This document shows, piece after piece, positions 1-8,178 of a stretch of 64,000 bases of DNA (position 1 is the first letter of the stretch; each line of letters begins with the position of its first letter). The DNA is taken from NCBI RefSeq assembly GCF_004355225.1, contig NZ_CP037933.1, positions 1,984,001 through 2,048,000 of the forward strand. The letters are read 5' to 3'. Below the pieces are notes generated by a model that was not told where the DNA came from, made no database searches, and saw only the letters and a list, made by a program, of their open reading frames with translations. The stretch comes from Flavobacterium nackdongense. Its GTDB lineage: Bacteria > Bacteroidota > Bacteroidia > Flavobacteriales > Flavobacteriaceae. The position numbers and the translations under genes were made by a program.

Positions 1-530
1 TAAAGATGCTCATTTATAATTGAATCGTCAATATCGTCTATTGAAATTATATTATTTTTAACTTTATCGCTAATGTTTCTTACAGCATTTACTATTTCTT
101 CCCTTGAACCGTAGCTCAATGCTAGGGTGAGTGTCATTTTTGTGTTGTGCTTTGTTTTTTCTATAACGTCGAAAAGTTCGTCCTGAGCTGATTTGGGTAA
201 TTTTTCTAAATTGCCAATAGCGTTCATTTTGACGTTGTTTTCCTGCAGAGTTTGGAGTTCTTTCCTTAATGATTTGATTAATAATTTCATTAAAGTTTCA
301 ACCTCTATTTTGGGTCTGTTCCAATTTTCTGTTGAAAACGCATACAAAGTAAGGTATTCGATTCCCAAATCGGCGCAGGTTTTTATGTTATCTTTGACCG
401 ATTTTGAGCCTTTTTCGTGGCCAAATGCCCTCAGAAAGCCTTGTTTTTTTGCCCAACGACCATTGCCATCCATGATGATAGCGAGGTGATTTGGCAATCT
501 GCTTATGTCGATTTCGTCTAGTAAATTCAT
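1..530 (-). CDS. uppS: Isoprenyl (undecaprenyl diphosphate) synthase, 3' end off the window
   Basis: Cis-prenyltransferase that extends farnesyl diphosphate with isopentenyl diphosphate to make the C55 lipid carrier for peptidoglycan and O-antigen. The reading frame opens with MNLLDEIDISRLPNHLAI and has the family signature IMDGNGRW at residues 19-26, whose Asp binds the Mg-diphosphate. TLYAFSTENWNRP follows, as in UppS. About 176 of roughly 245 codons are inside the window and no stop is reached. The start at 530 lies 4 bp downstream of the stop of the DUF6089 gene, so the two are probably co-transcribed. In Flavobacteriia this gene usually precedes bamA, which would lie outside the window. 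Identification is firm. Confidence 0.95.
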   Translation of the reverse strand, partial: MNLLDEIDISRLPNHLAIIMDGNGRWAKKQGFLRAFGHEKGSKSVKDNIKTCADLGIEYLTLYAFSTENWNRPKIEVETLMKLLIKSLRKELQTLQENNVKMNAIGNLEKLPKSAQDELFDVIEKTKHNTKMTLTLALSYGSREEIVNAVRNISDKVKNNIISIDDIDDSIINEHL

Positions 531-534
531 TTTT

Positions 535-1209
535 TTATTCTGCGCAATAACAAGGTTTGTTTCCAAAGGTGTAAGTCAGTGTTAGCCCTGAAAAAACATA
601 CCAATCGTTATTATTTATATTTCCAAATTTTGTCCAACTGTCGTCTGTTGGATTGCTTCCGTCTAAATTATCAGTAAAGGTGTACCTTGCTCCAACTTCC
701 AGTGCCAAAATCAAATGTGGCCATACATTCGATTTTATTCCGACTGTCACCGGAATGGCAAACGCACCTATTCTTTCTTGTGTAACAATGTTGCTTGAAT
801 CTAAATGGCTATCACGAATTCTTAAATAGTTAATTCCGGAATGAACATAAGGCGTATACTTTCTTTCAACTTCGTGCAAGTTAAAATCAAAAAAATTAAA
901 TTCAAGGCCTAAAGATACTTCTTTTATACTATTTCTAAAATGATATCCTCTTTGATTTCTCCCTGGTTCCTTAGAATCGAGATCGTCAGCTTGATAATAA
1001 GCGCCATTCAATGAAAATCGGTAGGCAAGCCTCGGATTTCTATTATACTTGTATAAAATTCCCATTGCTGGTTGGTTTGGAGCAATATAGGTTGTCGATC
1101 CAACATCGCCTATATAATTGCTTCCGCCAACAAAAACACCAACTTCATGAATTTGTGCGTTCATCGAAATGAAACAAAACAAAAAAATAAGTTTGAAAAA
1201 TTTATACAT
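535..1209 (-). CDS. DUF6089-type outer-membrane beta-barrel protein
   Basis: Predicted secreted outer-membrane protein of 224 aa. A signal peptide ends near residue 18 (ISMNAQ). The remainder is rich in alternating aromatic/polar strands and ends in a short Cys-containing tail. The opening (EVGVFVGGSNYIGDVG) and position just before uppS match the DUF6089 family, which in Flavobacteriia sits in the order CBS protein, NAD kinase, DUF6089, uppS, bamA. That order is seen here. Function is unknown. Proximity to uppS and, by family precedent, to bamA suggests an envelope role, which is inference. A good promoter lies upstream at 1228-1256. Confidence 0.8.
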   Translation of the reverse strand: MYKFFKLIFLFCFISMNAQIHEVGVFVGGSNYIGDVGSTTYIAPNQPAMGILYKYNRNPRLAYRFSLNGAYYQADDLDSKEPGRNQRGYHFRNSIKEVSLGLEFNFFDFNLHEVERKYTPYVHSGINYLRIRDSHLDSSNIVTQERIGAFAIPVTVGIKSNVWPHLILALEVGARYTFTDNLDGSNPTDDSWTKFGNINNNDWYVFSGLTLTYTFGNKPCYCAE

Positions 1210-1227
1210 TTAATTAAAAATTGCGTG

Positions 1228-1256
1228 CAAATATAATAATTATCAACGCCAATCAA
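1228..1256 (-). promoter_or_regulatory. Promoter of the DUF6089-uppS operon
   Basis: Read on the minus strand, TATATTTG (1235-1228) fits the Bacteroidota -7 consensus TAnnTTTG. A TTG (1256-1254) sits 18 nt upstream as the -33 element. The start codon of the DUF6089 gene follows 18 nt after the -7 box. Confidence 0.6.
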
Positions 1257-1378
1257 TACTCATTATAGTAAATGTGTAGTTTATTGGTAATTCGAAGCAA
1301 AATTTCTGGGAAATTACTGTTTCATTATTACAGAAACGGTAAAAAGTACGATATTGTATATGGCGAAGCGAATTAGAT

Positions 1379-2263
1379 TTAATTTCTGCGGTCTTCGCCC
1401 CAAAACAGCTTGGTTCTTAGTGTTTTTAAGAAGGTCTCGTCAGGGATTTCCACCATATTAATTTGGAATGGGGTTTTCTTAATCGTAAGTATGGTATTGT
1501 TATTTACTGATGTAATTCTGGAGTCTAATGACACTAAATAATGCTCTTCGCGACCCGAAATCTTAAGTTTTATTGTGGTGTCATCGGTGATTACAAGTGG
1601 GCGTACATTTAAATTATGTGGTGCAATTGGGGTAACCACCAAACTTTGAACATCAGGCGTTAATATTGGGCCGCCGCAGCTCATCGAATAGCCAGTCGAA
1701 CCTGTTGGGGTAGCTATTATCAGGCCGTCTGCCCAATACGAATTCAGATATTCGTCATTCAAATGCGTTTCTATGGTAATCATCGAAGTGGTGTCTTTTC
1801 GGCTCACTGAAATTTCGTTCAAAGCAAAATTAATTTCTTGAATCGATTCGTTTTCCGGCGAAGATGTTAGGCTCAATAAGGTTCTTTTCGAAAGGGTGTA
1901 TTTTTTTTCGATTATAAATTGCATAAACGCTGCAATATTTTCTTTTTGAACAGTAGCCAGAAAACCCAATCTTCCGGCATTGATGCCCAAAATTGGGACA
2001 CCAGAATCGCGCACTAAGGCTGCGGCTCTCAAAATGGTGCCATCACCACCAATACTGATGAGCATGTCAAAACTACTGTTGAGCTCTGAATGGGAGGAAA
2101 AAGTTTTGTACTCTTTTTTGACAATCTTTTTTTCGTATAAAACATTCAAAAAATAAGATTCAATAACCATTTCAACATTGTTCGAATTTAAAAAAACAAA
2201 GATGTCTTTTATAATCGGTTCCGTGCTGTTTTGATAGTATTTGCCGAATATAGCTACTTTCAT
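1379..2263 (-). CDS. nadK: NAD kinase
   Basis: ATP-NAD kinase that phosphorylates NAD to NADP in the cytoplasm. The GGDGT active-site motif is at residues 72-76 (ISIGGDGTILRAA). The second conserved block TPTGSTGYSMSCGGPI, which binds NAD and catalytic groups, follows near residue 175. I chose the ATG at 2263 (MKVAIFGKYYQ), giving 294 aa, the normal family length. A longer frame from 2290 would read into a dispersed intergenic repeat (2278-2311) and has no family support. The upstream neighbour is the CBS-domain gene, a pairing usual in Flavobacterium. Confidence 0.95.
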   Translation of the reverse strand: MKVAIFGKYYQNSTEPIIKDIFVFLNSNNVEMVIESYFLNVLYEKKIVKKEYKTFSSHSELNSSFDMLISIGGDGTILRAAALVRDSGVPILGINAGRLGFLATVQKENIAAFMQFIIEKKYTLSKRTLLSLTSSPENESIQEINFALNEISVSRKDTTSMITIETHLNDEYLNSYWADGLIIATPTGSTGYSMSCGGPILTPDVQSLVVTPIAPHNLNVRPLVITDDTTIKLKISGREEHYLVSLDSRITSVNNNTILTIKKTPFQINMVEIPDETFLKTLRTKLFWGEDRRN

Positions 2264-2277
2264 TTTATTTATACTTT

Positions 2278-2311
2278 GCTCCCTCTCCATTGGAGACGGT
2301 TGGGGTGAGGA
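2278..2311. repeat. Short GC-richer intergenic repeat with inverted arms
   Basis: The sequence contains CCCTCTCC-ATT-GGAGACGG followed by TTGGGGTGAGGATT, a near-palindromic element GC-richer than its surroundings. It fills the whole gap between the CBS gene stop and the NAD kinase leader. I see no second copy in the window. I recall similar elements in flavobacterial intergenic DNA, which is recollection rather than a search. Confidence 0.45.
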
Positions 2312-2971
2312 TTACATGTTAAGGTATTTGTCCAAATAATCTGAGCGCTCTTTCAAGGTGTTGATGTAATTGTCTTCGAAATGTTCAGAAATAATTTCGT
2401 AATTGTACCTCCTGAAGGATTGAATAATTTCGTTCATTACTCCTAAATTTATTTTGACAGTGACTTGGGTATATTCGCTAGTGGATGCCGAAACGAATAA
2501 TCCCAAAATTCTACCATTATTGCTTTCAATGATTTGGGTTATTTCTCCAATAGCATAATCTAGAGTCTTTTTTTGTACCACTAGGATTGCTCCATTTTCT
2601 TGTAAAAATGGGGTTTCGTGAAAGAAATTTAGAATATCATTTATTTCATAATAACCCAAGTATTGATTTTGTTCATTCAAAATAGGCACTAAATTCGAAT
2701 GATTTTTCGCAAAAACTTCTAAAACATCCAGCCAAATCATATTTTCTCTTACAAAAAAACCTTCGAGGGTGTACTTGTAATCCAGCACTTTTTTGAAACT
2801 ATCAAAAGTTTCGAGATCGTCTGAGGCGATGCTGCCTATGTATATTCCCTCCTCAATCACCGGAAAATGTGAAAAAGAACATTCGTCGAAAAAGTCTTGA
2901 ACAGTAGCAATAGTTTCTTGACTGTCTATGGCTTTGTAATCATTGGTGATATAGTTGGTAATTTCCGTCAT
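2312..2971 (-). CDS. CBS-domain protein
   Basis: Cytoplasmic protein of 219 aa. A pair of CBS modules occupies roughly residues 1-135 (TNDYKAIDSQETIATVQDF and WLDVLEVFAKNHSNLVPIL are the two repeat starts). A C-terminal ACT-like segment follows (ILVVQKKTLDYAIGEITQII onward). CBS pairs usually sense adenine nucleotides; the ligand here is unknown. I chose the ATG at 2971 (MTEITNYITND). A longer frame to 3100 would overlap the divergent pdxJ and code for an unlikely hydrophobic leader. It lies next to NAD kinase and divergent from pdxJ, a conserved flavobacterial arrangement. Confidence 0.85.
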   Translation of the reverse strand: MTEITNYITNDYKAIDSQETIATVQDFFDECSFSHFPVIEEGIYIGSIASDDLETFDSFKKVLDYKYTLEGFFVRENMIWLDVLEVFAKNHSNLVPILNEQNQYLGYYEINDILNFFHETPFLQENGAILVVQKKTLDYAIGEITQIIESNNGRILGLFVSASTSEYTQVTVKINLGVMNEIIQSFRRYNYEIISEHFEDNYINTLKERSDYLDKYLNM

Positions 2972-3071
2972 AAAGTCGGTCTGAAAATTTGATGCAAAAT
3001 AATTAAAATTTATAGAATAACAGCTAGTTTTACTTTGTATTTTTGCCAAACTAAGACTGAAAATTATTCTA

Positions 3072-3785
3072 ATGACAAAGTTAAGCGTAAATATTAACAA
3101 AATAGCTACTCTACGAAACGCTCGTGGAGGAAATGTTCCCGATGTATTAAAAGTGGCGGCAGATATTCAAAAATTTGGAGGTCAAGGCATTACGATTCAT
3201 CCTCGTCCTGACGAAAGACACATTCGTTATCAAGATGCACGTGATTTGAAAGCTATAGTGTACACGGAATACAATATTGAAGGAAATCCAGAAAATAGTT
3301 TCGTCGATTTGGTTCTCGAAATCAAACCCGATCAAGTCACTTTGGTGCCCGATGCTGTCGATGCCATCACTTCCAATGCAGGTTGGGACACGATAAAACA
3401 CAAAGATTTTCTGATCGAAATGGTTCAAGAATTTCAGCGAAACGGTATTAGAACATCAATATTTGTCGATCCTGTTCTCGAAATGATTGAAGGGGCTAAA
3501 ATGATTGGTACGGATAGAATCGAATTGTACACTGAAGCGTTTGCACACAAATACAGTTTAGGAAATAAAAGCGGAATCGATCCTTATGTGAAGTCGGCTG
3601 TTTTGGCTAATGAATTGGGATTAGGAATCAATGCGGGACACGATTTGAGTTTGGATAACATTCAGTTTTTTAAAGAAAATATTCCCGGATTATTGGAGGT
3701 TTCCATTGGTCACGCACTTATTTCCGAAGCCATTTACCTGGGTTTGGACAATGTAGTGAATATGTATTTGCAAAAACTGAAATAA
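3072..3785 (+). CDS. pdxJ: Pyridoxine 5'-phosphate synthase
   Basis: Condenses 1-deoxy-D-xylulose 5-phosphate with 3-amino-1-hydroxyacetone phosphate, the last ring-forming step of de novo vitamin B6 synthesis. The protein has 237 aa, the family length. It opens [19 protein letters not shown], contains the HPRPDERHI segment near residue 43, and ends with the phosphate-binding region [15 protein letters not shown] and [15 protein letters not shown]. It is divergent from the CBS gene, with about 100 bp between starts, and is followed by an alpha/beta hydrolase on the same strand. Identification is firm. Confidence 0.96.
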   Translation: MTKLSVNINKIATLRNARGGNVPDVLKVAADIQKFGGQGITIHPRPDERHIRYQDARDLKAIVYTEYNIEGNPENSFVDLVLEIKPDQVTLVPDAVDAITSNAGWDTIKHKDFLIEMVQEFQRNGIRTSIFVDPVLEMIEGAKMIGTDRIELYTEAFAHKYSLGNKSGIDPYVKSAVLANELGLGINAGHDLSLDNIQFFKENIPGLLEVSIGHALISEAIYLGLDNVVNMYLQKLK

Positions 3786-3857
3786 AAGCAAAACACGAAT
3801 TCCACTAATTTACACGAATTAAAATTTGTGATAATTTGTGGTAAAAAAAGTCTCAAA

Positions 3858-4619
3858 ATGTTATATTCAAAAATAGAAGGCGAAGGACAACCACTTTTAA
3901 TCCTTCACGGATTTCTCGGAATGTCTGACAATTGGAAAACAATTGGACAGCAATTTGCTGCCGATGGTTTTCAAGTGCATTTGTTAGATTTGCGCAATCA
4001 CGGTCGAAGTTTTCATTCAGATGAGTTTAGTTACGAACTAATGGCTCAAGATGTTTTTGACTATTGTCGAGCCAATTCTCTCGAAAAAATAACTATTTTA
4101 GGACATTCGATGGGCGGAAAAACAGCCATGCTTTTTGCTGCCGAACACCCAGAAATGGTCGAAAAATTGATCGTTGCCGATATCGGGCCCAAATTTTATC
4201 CGCCACACCATCAAACGATTCTTGAAGGATTGAACGCAGTCGATTTTTCACTTAAACCCAGCCGAAACGAAGTCGAAGAAGTAGTAGCAAAACACATTTC
4301 GGATTTTGGTACACGCCAATTTCTGTTGAAGAGTTTGTATTGGATTGAACCGGGGCAATTGGCTTTCCGATTTAATTTGCCAGTTTTTAATACTAAAATT
4401 GAAGAAATAGGAAAGTCGCTTCCAGAAAACGCAAGTTTCGGCAATCCGACACTTTTTATTCGTGGCGGGAATTCGAATTATATTCTTGACGAAGATTTCG
4501 AGCTGATACAGCGTCATTTTTCGGATGTCAGAATCGAAACGATCCCCAATGTGGGTCATTGGCTTCATGCCGAAAATCCTAAAATGTTTTACGAAATTGC
4601 AAATGCTTTTTTAAAATAA
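3858..4619 (+). CDS. Alpha/beta-fold hydrolase (YbfF-like esterase)
   Basis: Putative carboxylesterase of 253 aa. The oxyanion-hole motif HGFLG is near residue 17. The nucleophile elbow GHSMGG places the catalytic Ser at residue 84, LDLRNHGRS is near 43-51, and the catalytic His is in NVGHWLHAENP close to the C terminus. I chose the ATG at 3858 (MLYSKIEGEGQPLLILHG) rather than 3828, because the ten extra residues lie in the leader and do not fit the family. It lies 72 bp downstream of pdxJ and is probably in the same transcript. The physiological substrate cannot be told from sequence. Confidence 0.88.
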   Translation: MLYSKIEGEGQPLLILHGFLGMSDNWKTIGQQFAADGFQVHLLDLRNHGRSFHSDEFSYELMAQDVFDYCRANSLEKITILGHSMGGKTAMLFAAEHPEMVEKLIVADIGPKFYPPHHQTILEGLNAVDFSLKPSRNEVEEVVAKHISDFGTRQFLLKSLYWIEPGQLAFRFNLPVFNTKIEEIGKSLPENASFGNPTLFIRGGNSNYILDEDFELIQRHFSDVRIETIPNVGHWLHAENPKMFYEIANAFLK

Positions 4620-4651
4620 TACACAAGAGATTTTGGGCAAAAGGTAGAGGC

Positions 4652-4676
4652 AAAGCTAAAGACAGCTTTATTTTTA
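4652..4676 (+). terminator. Possible terminator after the hydrolase gene
   Basis: AAAGCT-N6-AGCTTT followed by ATTTTTAC forms a short stem with a weak T-run, 33 bp past the stop codon. The stem is only six pairs, so this is tentative. Confidence 0.3.
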
Positions 4677-4817
4677 CTCATTTGTAGGATGTTCGGGATT
4701 AATTTGGTTTTAAAAAAGTAGTTTTTAGAATATTTTTTTTACATTTGAAAGAGTCAAAGCACATTTTCTATAAACAGCATGTTTTGTAAAAATTAATGTT
4801 CATTTAATAAAATACTT

Positions 4818-5162
4818 ATGAAGCTACTTTTCAAAATCTTTATTACTGCAGGTCTAGTGATGCTTATTTCGAGTTTGATGTCAACCGTAGAAGTCGACAA
4901 TTTTACCACTGCAGTCATCGTTGCAGCGGTTTTAGGCTTGCTCAATATATTTGTAAAGCCCATTTTAACGATTCTTACCTTGCCGGCAACAATTCTAACT
5001 TTGGGTTTATTTCTTTTTGTTGTCAATGGAATAATTATAATGCTCTGTTCAGAATTAGTCGGTGGATTTAAGATCAATTCATTTTGGACCGCTATTCTTT
5101 TTAGTGTAATTCTCTCGATTTGTCAGTCCATTGTGTTCAATATTATTGGAGAAGACAACTAA
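4818..5162 (+). CDS. Small four-helix membrane protein (phage-holin superfamily IV / DUF360 type)
   Basis: Inner-membrane protein of 114 aa with four predicted transmembrane stretches: residues 4-22 (LLFKIFITAGLVMLISSLM), 30-50, 55-75 (TLPATILTLGLFLFVVNGI) and 90-110. The pattern GLLNIFVKPILTILTLP is typical of the 'phage holin family' proteins common in Bacteroidota and cyanobacteria. Despite that family name nothing phage-like is nearby, and these proteins are chromosomal housekeeping genes of unknown role. It precedes the trigger factor gene with its own leader. Confidence 0.75.
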   Translation: MKLLFKIFITAGLVMLISSLMSTVEVDNFTTAVIVAAVLGLLNIFVKPILTILTLPATILTLGLFLFVVNGIIIMLCSELVGGFKINSFWTAILFSVILSICQSIVFNIIGEDN

Positions 5163-5214
5163 ACACCATCAATTTCAGATAAAATAAGGGGCTAAAATAC
5201 AATAGTTTAAAAAC

Positions 5215-5251
5215 TTGTTTGGGTTGCGAAAATTTTATATTTTTGCAACCC
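5215..5251 (+). promoter_or_regulatory. Trigger factor promoter overlapping an inverted repeat
   Basis: TTG at 5215-5217, a 20-nt spacer and TATTTTTG at 5238-5245 match the Bacteroidota promoter consensus. Superimposed is GGGTTGC (5221-5227) with its exact complement GCAACCC (5245-5251), so the -7 box lies inside an inverted repeat. It could be an operator, or the 3' arm could simply be the start of the transcript. The tig start codon is at 5280. Confidence 0.6.
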
Positions 5252-5279
5252 AATTTTATTATGTAAATTAAAGAAGAAG

Positions 5280-6605
5280 ATGGATATCAAAAGAGTAGCA
5301 TTAGACGCAGTAAACGAGACAATTGTAATGACAGTTGTGCACATGGATTACAAAGGTCAAGTGGCCAAAAGAATAAACGAAAAAATGCCTTTGGCAACCG
5401 TTAAAGGGTTTAGAAAAGGGCAAGTACCAAAAGATCTTGTTGCGAAACAATACGGAAAAGCCATCAAACAAGAAGAAGTAAAAAAAGTTGTTGATTTGGC
5501 ATTAGAGCGTTATGTTCAGTCGGAAAGATTGAATCTTTTAGGAACTCCGCTTGCCAAAGAGAACGAAAATTTAGATTGGGATGCCGAGGAATTGACTTTC
5601 GAATTTGAAATCGGTTTGGTTCCTAATTTCGAATTGGATTTAGATGCCAAAAATGAGATCGTAAAATATGTAGTTACTGCCGATGATAAATTAATTGACG
5701 GTCAAGTGGCTCGTATCCAAAAACAATTTGGTACACCAATTGCTCAGGAAGTGGTTGTTGAAGGAGCCGATTTGAAAGGGGTTTTTACCAATGAAGCCGC
5801 AGGAATAGGAAACACAACTACAATTGCATTAGCTACTTTTAAAGATAAAGCGACTCAAGATTTATTTATGGGTAAAAAAGTAGGTGATGTGGTAACCGTA
5901 AATACAAAAGGCTTATTCGAAGATGATCATCAATTGATGGATTATCTGAAAGTAGGGCACGATAATGTTCACGGTTTGGACATAGATGTTGACTTTACAA
6001 TCGAAGCCATTACGGTGTCTGAATTGGCAGAATTGAATCAAGATTTGTTCGATAAATTGTTTGGTGCCGGAAATGTAGCGTCATTAGAAGATTTAAAAGC
6101 TAAAATCAAAGAAGATGCCGAATCTCAATTTGCTGCACAAGCAGACCAAAAATTATTGGGTGATGTAACCGAATTTTTAATCGAAAATACTAAATTCGAT
6201 TTGCCAGCTGAATTTCTAAAGAAATGGTTGCAAACCGTTGGGGAGAAAAAATTATCGCCAGCCGAAGCCGAAGTAGAATATGCACGTTCTGAAAAAGGAT
6301 TGCGTTTTCAATTGATCGAAGGAAAAGCATTGGCACAATCAGATATTAAAATTACTTTCGAAGATTTGAAAGCGTTTACCACAAAATCAATCCGTCAGCA
6401 AATGGCACAATTCGGGCAAACGAATCCTACTGACGAAGAAGTTCAAGGAATTGTAGCAAGAGTTTTGTCGAACCAAGAAGAGGTAAAAAGACTTTCTGAC
6501 CAAGTGGTTGCCGAGAAGTTATTGGAAATTTTCAAAGAAAAAGCAAATCCAACAACTAAAGAAGTAACTTACGAAGAATTTATTGCTGCATCTTACGGAG
6601 AATAA
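5280..6605 (+). CDS. tig: Trigger factor (ribosome-associated chaperone / peptidyl-prolyl isomerase)
   Basis: Binds nascent chains at the ribosome exit tunnel. The 441-aa protein has the N-terminal ribosome-binding domain (about residues 1-115) with the signature GFRKGQVP near residues 44-51. A diverged FKBP-like domain follows (about 150-240), then a long helical chaperone domain rich in charged residues. Length is normal for Bacteroidota trigger factors. It heads the conserved tig-clpP-clpX neighbourhood, here interrupted by an unrelated ORF. The upstream TTG-N20-TATTTTTG promoter and a strong downstream terminator suggest monocistronic transcription. Confidence 0.93.
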   Translation: MDIKRVALDAVNETIVMTVVHMDYKGQVAKRINEKMPLATVKGFRKGQVPKDLVAKQYGKAIKQEEVKKVVDLALERYVQSERLNLLGTPLAKENENLDWDAEELTFEFEIGLVPNFELDLDAKNEIVKYVVTADDKLIDGQVARIQKQFGTPIAQEVVVEGADLKGVFTNEAAGIGNTTTIALATFKDKATQDLFMGKKVGDVVTVNTKGLFEDDHQLMDYLKVGHDNVHGLDIDVDFTIEAITVSELAELNQDLFDKLFGAGNVASLEDLKAKIKEDAESQFAAQADQKLLGDVTEFLIENTKFDLPAEFLKKWLQTVGEKKLSPAEAEVEYARSEKGLRFQLIEGKALAQSDIKITFEDLKAFTTKSIRQQMAQFGQTNPTDEEVQGIVARVLSNQEEVKRLSDQVVAEKLLEIFKEKANPTTKEVTYEEFIAASYGE

Positions 6606-6629
6606 GTTCAAAAAAAAATAAGTATATTT

Positions 6630-6668
6630 GAGCGTCAAAAGATTATTTTTTTTGACGCTCTTTTATTT
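6630..6668 (+). terminator. Strong intrinsic terminator after tig
   Basis: GAGCGTCAAAA (6630-6640) pairs with TTTTGACGCTC (6650-6660), an 11-bp stem followed by TTTTATTT. This separates tig from the downstream membrane ORF and clpP. Confidence 0.85.
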
Positions 6669-6761
6669 GAATATATTCGGAATTAATTCCAACTTTAGTT
6701 ACAATTTATATGAGAGTTTTTCGCTTATATATTTGGTTTATAATTAAATATAGGTTGTTAT

Positions 6762-7331
6762 ATGGATAAATGGATTCTTTTTTTGAGAAAGATAAAATTA
6801 ATTGAAAATTTCAATATTGAGATTTCTTTGCCGATTAATGATGTAGTTAAAAAATTGGATGTAGTTTTATATGAAGATAAAAGTAGCTTTATGAGAGGTA
6901 GTTATTCAAGTAAAAGTATGTTTATAGGTAAAGTGAATATTAAAGGATTTGAAGTAAGAAAAAATCTAACCAATGCTAGTGATGATAAAGTTCTAGTGAC
7001 TGCTTTTGGGACATTTACAGATTTTAATAGGAAAACTAAAATTGATGTTAAAATTAATGGATTTGATTCATTTATGCAATTCTTTTATGGTTTTCAAATA
7101 GTAATATATTCGGCATTAATTTTGTTTTTTTTATTTAATATGAACCAAATACTTAATCAATTTTATTTATTAGGAGAGAGTTTGTCATTTTTTAAAATAA
7201 TTGTTAATGTCTTTTTTACAATTTTTGTGATTTTTATAATAACTATTTATCCTTATTTTCGAATGAGAGAATCAATAGAAAAAATGGAATCTGATTTAAA
7301 AAAAGAATTGTACTTACTGGCTAAAGAGTAA
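6762..7331 (+). CDS. Unrecognised two-TM membrane protein between tig and clpP
   Basis: I do not recognise this 189-aa protein. The first ~105 residues look soluble (mixed alpha/beta, KKLDVVLYEDKSSFMRG). Two hydrophobic segments follow, at about 110-130 (QIVIYSALILFFLFNM) and 145-170 (IIVNVFFTIFVIFIITIYPYF), then a charged C-terminal helix. The layout suggests a cytoplasmic domain anchored by two helices. The gene is noticeably more AT-rich than tig or clpP, with codons such as ATA and AGT common. It breaks the usual tig-clpP adjacency, so it may be a recent arrival. Function unknown. Confidence 0.65.
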   Translation: MDKWILFLRKIKLIENFNIEISLPINDVVKKLDVVLYEDKSSFMRGSYSSKSMFIGKVNIKGFEVRKNLTNASDDKVLVTAFGTFTDFNRKTKIDVKINGFDSFMQFFYGFQIVIYSALILFFLFNMNQILNQFYLLGESLSFFKIIVNVFFTIFVIFIITIYPYFRMRESIEKMESDLKKELYLLAKE

Positions 7332-7426
7332 AAAAGAAAAGAGACAGTTTGTCACATAAAACAAAGAGGTACGACCTTTGATAAAATAAATATACAGTAT
7401 TAACGTAAAACTTAGAACAAACAAAT

Positions 7427-8098
7427 ATGAACTACGGTAAAGAATTTAAAAAATTTGCTACAAAACACCAAGGTGTAAACGCCATGTACTACGACAAAAT
7501 CGTAGCGGCAATGAATCCAAGAAATATGACGCCTTATATTATCGAAGAGCGTCAGTTGAATGTTTCGCAATTGGACGTTTTTTCGAGATTGATGATGGAT
7601 CGAATTATTTTCTTAGGAACAGGAATCGATGACCAAATTGCGAACATTGTGCAAGCGCAATTGCTTTTCTTGGAAAGCGCCGATGCTTCAAAGGACATTC
7701 AGATTTACTTGAATTCTCCAGGAGGAAGCGTTTATGCAGGATTGGGGATTTATGATACAATGCAATACATCAAACCAGACGTTGCTACAATTTGTACCGG
7801 AATGGCCGCTTCGATGGGAGCTGTTTTATTATGTGCTGGGGCAGCAGGAAAACGTTCAGCTTTACCTCATTCAAGAGTAATGATTCACCAACCGTCCGGC
7901 GGAGCACAAGGCGTTGCTTCGGATATGGAAATTAACTTGCGTGAAATGTTGAAATTAAAAGACGAATTATACCGAATTATTTCGCAACATTCAGGACAAT
8001 CCTTTGATAAAGTGTATGCCGATAGCGAGCGCGATTATTGGATGATTGCCGATGAAGCCAAAGAATACGGAATGATTGATGAAGTGTTAAGAAGATAA
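7427..8098 (+). CDS. clpP: ATP-dependent Clp protease proteolytic subunit
   Basis: Serine protease that forms the tetradecameric chamber of ClpXP. The catalytic Ser is residue 129 in GMAASMGAV, the His is residue 154 in MIHQP, and an Asp lies in the YADSERDYW region near 200. The 223 aa include an N-terminal extension of about 30 residues relative to E. coli mature ClpP, usual in Bacteroidota. The start ATG is preceded by an A-rich leader without a clear Shine-Dalgarno. clpX follows 80 bp downstream, separated by a repeat that could fold into a hairpin. Confidence 0.97.
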   Translation: MNYGKEFKKFATKHQGVNAMYYDKIVAAMNPRNMTPYIIEERQLNVSQLDVFSRLMMDRIIFLGTGIDDQIANIVQAQLLFLESADASKDIQIYLNSPGGSVYAGLGIYDTMQYIKPDVATICTGMAASMGAVLLCAGAAGKRSALPHSRVMIHQPSGGAQGVASDMEINLREMLKLKDELYRIISQHSGQSFDKVYADSERDYWMIADEAKEYGMIDEVLRR

Positions 8099-8103
8099 AT
8101 AAA

Positions 8104-8172
8104 GTTGGAAGCTGGGAGCTGGAAGTTGGGAGTTTTCTCATCTTCCATCTTCCATCTTCCAACTTCCAACTC
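8104..8172. repeat. GGAAGTTGGGAG-family repeat in the clpX leader
   Basis: A purine arm (GTTGGAAGCTGGGAGCTGG and on) is followed after TTTTCT by a pyrimidine arm with CATCTTC units ending CAACTTCCAACTC, just before AAAAAA and the clpX ATG. The arms are complementary and could form a long hairpin. Related sequence occurs at 29372-29440 and 29832-29886. Confidence 0.75.
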
Positions 8173-8178
8173 AAAAAA

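Noticed and set aside
2972..3100. Longer N terminus for the CBS protein
   Set aside because: It would overlap the divergent pdxJ start and adds a hydrophobic leader absent from the family.
4818..5162. Prophage remnant, from the 'phage holin' family name
   Set aside because: No other phage gene is nearby, and this family is common as an ordinary chromosomal gene.
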